Below the pieces are notes generated by a model. It searched no databases. It saw only the letters and a program-made list of their open reading frames with translations, and was not told the origin of the DNA. Both the position numbers and the translations under genes were made by a program. Below are positions 19,484 to 26,872 of a stretch of 26,872 nt of DNA, piece after piece. How positions within the stretch are numbered: the stretch's first letter is position 1; every line of letters starts with the position of its first letter. This DNA is from Mucidula mucida (lineage: Eukaryota > Basidiomycota > Agaricomycetes > Agaricales > Physalacriaceae): positions 1 to 26,872 of the forward strand of contig JADNYV010000464.1 of the NCBI GenBank assembly GCA_015501055.1, written 5' to 3'.

Positions 19484-21803
19484 ATGCGTCCCAACGCCTT
19501 TGCAGTCGTTTTACAGATCGCGCTTATTCGCAGAGCTGCATGCCTTCCCCCGGTGGTGACGTTGGACCAGGCCATCGTGAAAGGAACAGCGAACGGAACG
19601 ATCCACAAGTTTCTCGGAATACCTTTCGCGCAGGCTCCGTAATACCTTTTCTTTCTGTCATGTCGTAGTCCCTGGTCTCACAAGCATCTATAGAACAGGT
19701 GATCTTCGCTTCCGACTTCCCCAACCCGTCGACGCGTACACGGGAGTCCTCAACGCGACTGCGTTTGGACCCGAATGTCCACAGCAGTCTGGAACGCCAG
19801 CAAATACAGATGGTCTTCCGCCGGACGTAGTGGCCGCTATCTCGTCTTTCAATCCACCGTTTCCTACAGACGAAGACTGTGAGCTGTTCATTACACACGT
19901 CTCGTCATGATCTAGCGTTGAAGCCGTTCTTCCAGGTTTATCAATCAACGTTGTCAAACCCGCTGACGCTAAGCCGTATCAAGGACTTCCCGTCGTAGTG
20001 GTATGATGTTCAAGTCATTCTGAGGCCTGATACTTTGTTCTCACTCTTACACAGTGGATTTATGGAGGTAGAGTCTTCCATTTAGTCCATGAACCGTGAC
20101 CTGTATGTTTCTAAAGGTGTATTCGAGCTGGGAGGAGCTGCCGCGTATGCCAAATTCGATAGTGTTTGTCTACGCGATTTACTCAAGTTGATTCAACAGG
20201 TACGAAGGAGGCGTCGTTGTTAACCGCTCCATTGAAATGGGGGAGCCTATCATCTACGTGTCCATGAACTATCGTCTCTCTGGTAAGTCTTCGCCACGCA
20301 CGTAGGAGCTGAACCTCATTCTCTTCCAGCATTTGGATTTTTGGCAAGCAAGGAGGTGAAAGAAGCCGGTGTGGGAAATCTCGGTTTACAGGACCGTATG
20401 TTGACCTCCCAACTTGACTTGCCGGCGTTTGCTTACCATGTTTCTTTTGTCAAGAGCGTTTAGCCTTACGATGGGTTCAAAAGTATATTCGCGCGTTTGG
20501 CGGTGATCCAGCAAAAGTGACAATGTAAGCCGACTTCTTCTTTCTCCGAAGGTTCAATGAAGATGACGTAGTTATATGTAGCTGGGGTCAATCTGCTGGA
20601 GCGGCGTCAGTTGCGTCGCAAATGATTACGAACAACGGAAACTCGGAAGGGCTCTTTCGCGGTGCATTTATGCAATCGGGGTCAGCGCTTCCCGTTGGCG
20701 ACATCGAAAATGGCCAGCGATGTGAGTTCAGGTTCTTTGTTAGAAATGTTCTCATCGACATTTGTCTCCCATAGACTACGACGATATCGTGAACAGGACA
20801 GGATGCGCTGGTTCAAACGATACACTAGCATGTCTTAGGACAGTCCCTTACGAGAGTCTGAAGGCAGCCGCTGATGCCACTCCTTTCCTTTTCGACTACC
20901 AGGTGACAGTACCGCGATATTCGCGACTCAGAGAGCGCTAACTAAAGTATAGGGCTTGTTTTAGCGTGGATGCCTCGCACTGATGGTGTGTTTTTGACGG
21001 ATAATGCGCAACGCCTGGTACAACAGGGGAAAATTGACAATATACCTGTTGTCAGCGGTACGTCGTTCTCTCGCTGCTTTCGTGAATTATGCCAAGCGAC
21101 GTTCTTACAGGCGACTGCGATGACGAAGGCACACTGTTCTCGTTGTCCCAACGGAACGTTACGTGAGTTCTTGTCCTGAGAATTCTAGAGCTGGAGCTTA
21201 ACCTCGTTAGCACCGACGCCGATATGAAGGACTATCTGCAGACCGTTATGTTTCCTCTCGCGCCTGAGGACGGTATTGATCAACTTTTGGATCTGTATCC
21301 TGCATCGCTTGAGGATGGATCGCCGTTTAACACTGGGGACGCGAATGCCCTGACGCCTCAATTCAAACGTCTCGCTGCTTTCCAAGGAGATTTCCTCTTC
21401 CAAGGTCCTCGCAGATTCTTCCTCTCTGCGATGTCGGGTAAACAGGACATTTACAGCTATGGTAAGTATAGGTTGTCGTCTTCGTGCCGACTGTCTCACC
21501 TTGTTCGCAGCGTACAGACGTTTGAAGCAAACACCCTTCTTGGGTTCTTTCCACGGCAGCGATCTTTCGTTAAATACGTTTGCGGCGGGCGGTGGTGATT
21601 TGCAGGATTATCTTATTCGATTCGTCGCCAATTTGGACCCGAATGATGCCAGTACTAATATCACGTGGCCCAAGTGGACTGCTGAGTCGCCGCTAATGCT
21701 ATCCTTCAATGACGGCGCAGTTGCACAGAATGTCACGGAGGATACCTATAGAGAGGAGGCTATTGATACTTTGAACGCCTTTTTGTTTGAAAACCCCATG
21801 TGA
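19484..21803 (+). pseudogene. Secreted type-B carboxylesterase/lipase gene with a one-base frame break
   Basis: Fourteen exons: 19484-19638, 19694-19878, 19936-20000, 20055-20067, 20117-20144, 20200-20282, 20330-20395, 20455-20524, 20582-20721, 20775-20902, 20953-21057, 21111-21162, 21211-21461 and 21511-21803. Introns are 45-60 bp. The product is an alpha/beta-hydrolase of the carboxylesterase type-B family (ester hydrolysis, probably secreted; N-terminal hydrophobic leader). Motifs: EDC at 112-114, WIYGG, GQSAG with nucleophile Ser226, DDEGT (acid, about Glu352) and SFHG (His, about 462). Thirteen of fourteen exons join in phase; exon 11 needs one more base at 20953. As written, splicing there gives GLF then TAG, a 314-residue product without the acid and His. 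Adding one base gives about 544 residues, the usual family length. Either a young mutation or a sequence error. Confidence 0.82.
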
Positions 21804-22110
21804 GGGATGCAATAATTTTTGTTTATACTACTTCTCGTTGAAATATCAATACGGTGATGCGCTCCTAGCTCTATCACTGTCTTCCCGGTCCCCTTGCATT
21901 CTAGTCTTGAATCAGCCGTTTTTCTTGAGAGGATGAGGACACTTCACCAATGATCCGATCGGCTTGGTGGAGCGACTGGTGTCGAGTATAAACGGTATGG
22001 ATGTTCTTGCCTTCAGCACATACTCGCCCCCGTCACCGTACGGTTGTGGCGTGCTTTGTGGTGAATTTCTTGCACTAGTGGTGAGTGTACTCTGGAGGGC
22101 TCAGGCTGCT
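21804..22110. other. Intergenic stretch between esterase and MITE 2
   Basis: No gene or repeat recognised. Confidence 0.5.
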
Positions 22111-22118
22111 CCGGGAGA
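22111..22118 (+). repeat. Target-site duplication of MITE 2, left copy
   Basis: CCGGGAGA, identical to 22451-22458. Confidence 0.88.
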
Positions 22119-22228
22119 TAGGGTGGTGAAGTAAACCCTAGGTTTTGACACACCTCGGGTTTACTGCGGTAAATAACGGTATTGATACAGTATTGGAACC
22201 CTCGGGGGTCAGGAGGGAGGTTTCAATA

Positions 22229-22255
22229 CCGGCACGTGACTGGTGCACGTGCCGG
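22229..22255. repeat. Inverted repeat with two CACGTG boxes, inside MITE 2
   Basis: CCGGCACGTG and CACGTGCCGG form 10-bp arms around a 7-nt loop. Each arm holds a CACGTG E-box, a possible bHLH factor site. Confidence 0.85.
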
Positions 22256-22355
22256 CGCGCTGGCGCTTAGAGATCCTGGAGGTGGCGGGAGTAAGGCGGG
22301 ATGAAGGCGGCGGGGCGCGGCGCCACATCACGTGTCCGAAACACATGCCGGTATC

Positions 22356-22376
22356 GAAACCGTTAGTAACGGTTTC
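22356..22376. repeat. Near-perfect palindrome inside MITE 2
   Basis: GAAACCGTTA and TAACGGTTTC are complementary arms separated by a single G. Confidence 0.85.
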
Positions 22377-22450
22377 AAAACCTGAGCCTCCTGGCGGGTC
22401 GGTATCGATACCGTTACTAACACCCCCGGGAGGTTTACTGCGCCACCCTA

Positions 22451-22458
22451 CCGGGAGA
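22451..22458 (+). repeat. Target-site duplication of MITE 2, right copy
   Basis: CCGGGAGA, identical to 22111-22118. Confidence 0.88.
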
Positions 22459-22491
22459 CGAGAAGAAGTATACTTCGGAGGTCATCCACAG

Positions 22492-22496
22492 AAAAA
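22492..22496 (-). terminator. Pol III terminator of tRNA-Leu
   Basis: Five A on the plus strand give TTTTT on the transcribed orientation, four bases after the tRNA end. Confidence 0.8.
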
Positions 22497-22499
22497 GCT

Positions 22500-22606
22500 T
22501 GACAAGAGTGGGACTTGAACCCACGCCTCCATACGGAGATGAGAAACCTGAACCAGGCAAGCTGGTACGCTTGAGTCACACGCCTTAACCGCTCGGCCAT
22601 CTTGCC
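22500..22606 (-). tRNA. tRNA-Leu (anticodon CAA) with a 24-nt intron
   Basis: The acceptor strands GGCAAGA and TCTTGTC pair over seven positions, discriminator A is at 22500, D arm GCC..GGC, T arm GTGGG-TTCAAGT-CCCAC, and a long variable arm (CTCC..GGAG) as in class II tRNAs. The anticodon loop reads CT-CAA-G, and the intron follows position 37 (22546-22569). One T:T mismatch lies in the anticodon stem. The intron has CTTG, able to pair with CAAG, as in other fungal tRNA-Leu(CAA) precursors. Confidence 0.92.
22546..22569 (-). other. Intron of tRNA-Leu(CAA)
   Basis: 24 nt between tRNA positions 37 and 38, the canonical place for removal by the tRNA-splicing endonuclease. Ends set by anticodon-stem pairing, so they may shift by a base. 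Confidence 0.8.
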
Positions 22607-22649
22607 TTGTGATTGAGGGAGGGGTGACTATTACTATCGCTACACCGCG

Positions 22650-22686
22650 CTACGCCACAATCTGGACATGTCACGCTGTGGCGTAG
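22650..22686. repeat. 9-bp inverted repeat upstream of the DUF726 gene
   Basis: CTACGCCAC (22650-22658) and GTGGCGTAG (22678-22686) are perfect arms around 19 bases. Lies between tRNA-Leu and the DUF726 start, in the region expected to hold that gene's promoter. Confidence 0.7.
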
Positions 22687-22864
22687 TTGAGGCATCAACT
22701 GGCCTCATTTAGAGGCTCAAAGCATCGAGTAAGGAACTCGACAGATCTGGTTGTTGAACCTGAAGAACGCTCAAGAGGAAAGGCTGACTGGATTCACGTG
22801 TAAGACTTTTCCGGTCCGCTGTGCCGAAGGATTCTGACCGGGAACGAGGCTGCTTTCAATTACC

Positions 22865-25800
22865 ATGCCAGTGACGAGCGCAAGCCCTGCGCCCATCGGC
22901 GCATTCGACGATGACGACGAGGAGGGCTGGCAAGAGATGCCCGTCGTCCACGAAGACGAGTTCAAGGGCGGGTTCGACGAGGAGGACCAGAAGAAATACC
23001 ACTACCAGCCTTCGGCCAAGGGCGCTGGCGCTGCCAACGCTACGGGCAATCTCATCGATGTCGACGACTATGGCAACGAATGGCGCTCAAAGCTGGACAA
23101 CAACGAGAATGATTATACTCGGTTGCGGGTGAACGAGGAGGACGAGAACGACGAGGTGCACATGCGCACGAGATACCTGTTCGACGAGGACAAGGCGATG
23201 ACACCACTAAGCCAGATGCAGGCGACGAAGAATCTGCTTACAGAGGCGCAGCGCATTGCGTACGTCGGACTGTGCTCGTTGACTAGTCGGGAAATGGAGC
23301 AGCGGTTGCAGTCAGCGCATCGCAAGGAGCTCAAGTCTGCACTGGCGAATATGGATCTCTGGCGGATGAAGATCATGGGTCGGCTATACTACCACATGGA
23401 GCTCGAGACTCAAGGTAATGTCCCTCGTCATTGCCTGCCGTCCCGCTAACCGACCGATGAGGCAGAACAGAAGATGATTGATTCCCTCGGCGAGCATGGT
23501 GTCCTCCCCATGGATCTCGTTCCCGCACTCATGACTACTCACACCGTAGCCAATCCAGAGTACGATCCAACACAAGCACAGCATCGTGCAGCCGACAACG
23601 AGTCCGACGATGAACACACATTAGTCTCGACACCGATCCCCACTACTCCCGTAACACCAAATCCAAATAGAGCATTTCAGACAACTGCACAGGTGCTTCA
23701 GGACACCACGACTTCTATCCCTGGCGTGTCCACTACTTTATCCACTGCAGACGAGAACGTTACTTTGGATATACGTTGGACAGTGCTCTGCGACCTCTTC
23801 CTCATTCTTATCGCCGATAGCGTCTACGATGCTCGCTCGCGCGTCTTGCTCGAAGAAGTCGCCATGAAGCTTGGTCTCGGATGGGTCGATGTTGTCCGTT
23901 TCGAATCCCGCGTTACCGAAGCGCTCGAGATCCAAGAGGATGTCGAGCGGATGGAAAACGAGGACATTATCGAAGGCCGTAAAAAGTCTGCCAAGAAGAA
24001 ACGCTACATGATGCTTGGACTCGCCACACTTGGTGGTGGACTGGTCATCGGCCTCTCAGCAGGATTACTCGCCCCAGTGATTGGCGCAGGGCTTGGGGCG
24101 GCATTTACCACTATTGGTATCACCGGTACCACGGGCTTTCTAGCAGGCGCCGGTGGCGCGGCGGTCATTACGACGGGCGGCGTTCTTACCGGGTCGGGCA
24201 TCGCTGTGAAGGGTATGATTAATCGCACACAGCAGGTTCGAACATTCAATCTGTTGCCGTTGCACAATAACAAGAGGGTCAACTGCATTATCACGGTTCC
24301 TGGGTGCGTAACTCGTTCAAGACGACGTTTGGGCTACTTACTTTGGCAAAGATTCTTGAATGGTGTTCAAGACGACCCAAGATTACCCTTCAGTGTCTTG
24401 GATCCTATTGTGGGTGACGTGTTCAGCGTGCTCTGGGAGCCAGAGATGATTCGTGAGACGGGTAGCGCGCTTAAGATTCTGACGGGTGAAGTCCTGACCC
24501 AGCTCGGAACTACTGTGCTACAAGCCACCGTCATGACTGCGTTGATGAGTGCACTGCAGTGGCCCATTGGTACGAGCATCACCTCCTCCAGAATGCTCAT
24601 GCTGATGTGTCACAGTTCTCACAAAACTTGGTTATCTCATCGACAACCCTTGGAATAACGCGCTTGATCGTGCGAGAGCTGCTGGGGCTGTTTTGGCTGA
24701 CGTTCTCATTCAACGTCACCTCGGTGTGCGCCCTATAACGCTCATCGGGTTCTCCCTTGGCGCACGAGTCATATTCTACGCTCTAATTGAACTTGCGAAA
24801 CAAAAGGCCTTCGGTATTGTCCAAGACGTGTTCATACTTGGTGCTACCCTCTCTGTATCGCAGCAGATGTGGCTTCAGACTCGCAGTGTAGTTTCGGGGC
24901 GCTACGTTAACGCTTTTGCGCGGAACGATTGGGTATTGAACTATCTGTTCCGGGCAACAAGTGGCGGGGTGGGTACAGTGGCAGGACTGCGACCCATATT
25001 AGGCGTACCGGGTTTGGAGAATGTAGACGTGACGGATAAGATTGCAGGCCATATGAGTTACAGGACCTTTATGCCCCTCATCTTGGATCAACTTGGTTTC
25101 CCTGTATTTTCAGATTATTTCGATGAACCGGAGGTATGTTTGCATGCAGCGCTTCAGAAACAAATGCTAATTTGGGTTTAGGAACCTGACTTTGAGGAGG
25201 ATAGAATCGTGGTTAGGGAAGACGATATTAAGCAGAAAAAAGGGTGGTTCTCGAGGAAGACGAGCGGTACTCAGACGCCGGTGTCGAGACCACCGTCAGC
25301 GTCGACATATGCCAAGAAACCGCCCTCTTCTACCAAAGGAACCGACGACGATGAGTTACCACCACGCCTCAGCTCTTCCACCCCGACGGCCACTCCGCCG
25401 ACATCGCCACACAAAGAAGGCCACACATCTACTCCCTCGGATCCTGAGATCAAGATCCCAAAGACCGCTGGTTTTGATCTTGCGGCTATGAAGGAGATAA
25501 TCGGGAGTGCGGGGAAGGAGCCCCAAGTGGTCCGCGCGCTTTCGCCGGTTCCGCTGCCTCCACCGTCGAATAGGACGGAATCGATGCCGCAGGTGCCTCA
25601 AGTGCGGAGGAGTCCTTCGCCCATGGCGGGGCCTAGTACGCCAAAGAAGGAGCTGCCGGATAGCTTTGCGCGGTCGATGACGTTGGAGGATGATGAGGAT
25701 GTGGATCATCGGAGGTCGCCTAAACCACCGTCCTCTCCATATTCAAATCCGATAGCTAGTGCCAGTTCTACAACGACGACGAGCGATAGCTGGGGCGAGC

Positions 25801-26168
25801 CAGCACCGCGCGGCGGGTTTGGGTACGCGCCATTTGGGGCGTCTTCGTCGTCGCTGGCGCAGAATCCGTTTTCGAATGATCCTGTGCCCAAGTCGTCCGG
25901 GTTCGCGTATTCGTCGCCGTTCGGGGGCTCTGCGGCATCGTTGGCGGGGAATCCGTTTGGGGGCTCTACAGCTTCGTTGGCTGGGAATCCGTTCGCTGGG
26001 GGGCGATCATTTAGTTCGCCATTGCCGCCACCACCACCGCCACAGTCAGGTGGGTTGTCGTTTGGGGGCATGGATGGGAGTATTACGAGTGTGGGTGTTG
26101 ATGATCCGTGGGCAGCGCCGAACGATTTCGGGCGGAAGAGGAATGGGAATGAATGGGTTTGGGGGTAA
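22865..26168 (+). CDS. DUF726 family protein (TMCO4/Mil1-like alpha/beta-hydrolase fold) with endocytic motifs
   Basis: Exons 22865-23414, 23466-24303, 24352-24569, 24616-25133 and 25182-26168 give 1036 residues, with all junctions GT..AG and in phase. The N-terminus is acidic. The central part has a Gly-rich hydrophobic stretch (about residues 385-460) likely to enter a membrane, then the DUF726 hydrolase-like core with GFSLGA (Ser582) and AGHMSY (His681). These motifs match human TMCO4 and yeast Mil1/YFL034W; yeast Mil1 is linked to AP-1 adaptor function, and enzymatic activity is unproven. The C-terminal 330 residues are disordered, Ser/Pro-rich, with three NPF tripeptides (936-938, 965-967 and 977-979), two of them in a repeated SLAGNPF unit, and DPW at 1016-1018. 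NPF binds EH domains and DPW-type motifs bind adaptor ears, so a role in vesicle traffic is inferred. Confidence 0.9.
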
Positions 26169-26356
26169 TCCATGGTCGTGAGACGGACTATATTGGATTG
26201 GATCTTTGGTTACTTTTTGTCATTCTTTGCAAGGCATTATTATCTTTACAATGATATGGCGTGTGTGTATGGGTTGGAATTCGTGCCAATGTTTTTATCA
26301 TTCAGGCTGAGATATACTCAGAGAGGTATGGATACTACATGAAAGCATGGATGTAT

Positions 26357-26441
26357 GGCTACCTAGCGCAATGGTAGCGCGTTTGGCTTCGATTACCAGA
26401 CGGCGACCAAAAGGTTGCAGGTTCGAGTCCTGCGGTGGTCA
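26357..26441 (+). tRNA. tRNA-Arg (anticodon TCG) with a 13-nt intron
   Basis: The acceptor strands GGCTACC and GGTGGTC pair with two G:T wobbles, discriminator A is at 26441, D arm GCGC..GCGC, T arm GCAGG-TTCGAGT-CCTGC. The anticodon stem TTTGG/CCAAA fixes the loop as CT-TCG-A, intron, A. Anticodon at 26389-26391. ACCA inside the intron could suggest tRNA-Trp, but the stem pairing favours Arg. Confidence 0.88.
26393..26405 (+). other. Intron of tRNA-Arg(TCG)
   Basis: 13 nt between positions 37 and 38, set by the anticodon stem pairing. Confidence 0.75.
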
Positions 26442-26459
26442 GTACACATGAATTGTCGC

Positions 26460-26464
26460 TTTTT
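26460..26464 (+). terminator. Pol III terminator of tRNA-Arg
   Basis: TTTTT, 18 bases after the tRNA end. Confidence 0.75.
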
Positions 26465-26872
26465 GCCGGAAATTGTTGTTGGTTGAAACTTGATCAATGA
26501 TCAATAACTAGGACGCCACACTTCCAAGCCATCATGATTCATCAATCAGGCCCAGGTGGCCGATCGCGACTTGAGCTGTAATCACTACGAAATTGAGGCT
26601 GAATGAAGTGCTTCGACGGAAAAGCCTGCTGAATCATTGAATAGTAAATACCACACATTCATACTTCCAGAGCGTTGTTATTTGTTTGTTACTTCTTCTC
26701 GACGTCTGCTCGCTAATTGTGAGCCTGACGTGGTGTATGCAATGCCCCCCCCCCTCAAGGTATTGCGTCTTGAATCAAACCTTTAAACAGCAAAATTACG
26801 TGCCGGCGGCAAAGCCGCACTTGCAATTACCGCCATTTTCAGTATCAATGCGTTTACAGTCTCGCCCACGGA
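26465..26872. other. Right-end intergenic stretch
   Basis: No gene seen. It holds a run of ten C at 26745-26754 and a small GC-rich hairpin (GCGGC/GCCGC) near 26806-26820. Confidence 0.5.

Larger units (their letters stand above)
22119..22450. mobile_element. MITE 2: 332-bp hAT-like non-autonomous element
   Basis: Ends TAGGGTGG...CCACCCTA, with terminal repeats of 19 bp matching at 17 positions (22119-22137 against 22432-22450), flanked by an exact 8-bp duplication CCGGGAGA. TAGGG-type termini with 8-bp duplications are usual for hAT elements. The interior is palindrome-rich: 22229-22255 (10-bp arms around CACGTG), 22356-22376 (10-bp arms, one-base centre) and 22401-22412 (perfect 12-bp palindrome), plus a 21-bp near-repeat at 22350-22370 and 22401-22421. 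No coding capacity. Its termini and motifs are unlike MITE 1. Confidence 0.88.

Noticed and set aside
20145..20199. Apparent second frame break in the esterase after FELGG
   Set aside because: Using the GTATGC donor at 20145 with the CAG acceptor at 20199 restores the frame and the family motif.
26389..26400. tRNA-Trp reading (CCA) of the second tRNA
   Set aside because: The stem TTTGG/CCAAA puts TCG in the anticodon position; CCA falls in the intron.
1..26872. CRISPR array, prophage or bacterial operon
   Set aside because: No regularly spaced repeats, and intron-rich genes with eukaryotic tRNAs show this is fungal nuclear DNA.

Overview
The window looks like nuclear DNA of a filamentous basidiomycete, most likely an Agaricomycete. 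The basis is genes cut by many introns of about 45-65 bp with GT..AG ends, spliceosomal branch sites such as CTAAC, eukaryotic tRNA genes with introns between positions 37 and 38, and families I know mainly from Agaricomycetes (a seven-helix DUF6534-type protein, a DUF6729-type transposon-associated protein, a fungal Ty1/copia lineage). Exon models were made by hand: splice sites were chosen so that phase and family motifs agree. No homology search was run.

Left part (1-7464): the decayed 5' part of a DUF6729-like gene on the minus strand (at least three lesions), then a complete 5348-bp Ty1/copia retrotransposon with 313-bp LTRs, a 5-bp target duplication, a half-tRNA primer site and a polypurine tract. 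Its gag is frameshifted, and in its long open pol the catalytic Asp of the protease and the first Asp of the integrase triad both read as Asn. The LTRs differ at 8 sites, 7 of them CpG transitions.

Middle part (7465-18106): a Ser-rich hypothetical ORF, a stretch of scrambled coding-like sequence, a nine-exon DUF6534 membrane protein (minus), a three-exon MBOAT/wax-synthase-like acyltransferase divergent from it (plus), a 1.5-kb stretch without a resolvable gene, a small secreted GPI-anchor-like Ser/Thr-rich protein (plus), and convergent to it a four-exon MYND zinc-finger protein of 718 residues (minus) whose C-terminal half carries a duplicated domain.

Right part (18107-26872): a 497-bp MITE with 35-bp inverted termini, 8-bp target duplications and seven copies of a CATGTCCGAC-like motif; a 14-exon type-B carboxylesterase/lipase gene that needs one missing base to stay in frame; a second, 332-bp MITE with a different terminus and an 8-bp duplication; an intron-containing tRNA-Leu(CAA); a five-exon DUF726 (TMCO4/Mil1-like) protein with a GxSxG serine and three NPF motifs; and an intron-containing tRNA-Arg(TCG).

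The genes do not form an evident pathway. The strongest theme is repeated transposon insertion and decay between ordinary fungal genes: one LTR element, two unrelated MITEs, one transposon-gene relic, and possibly a damaged esterase. I did not find a convincing new multi-gene system.
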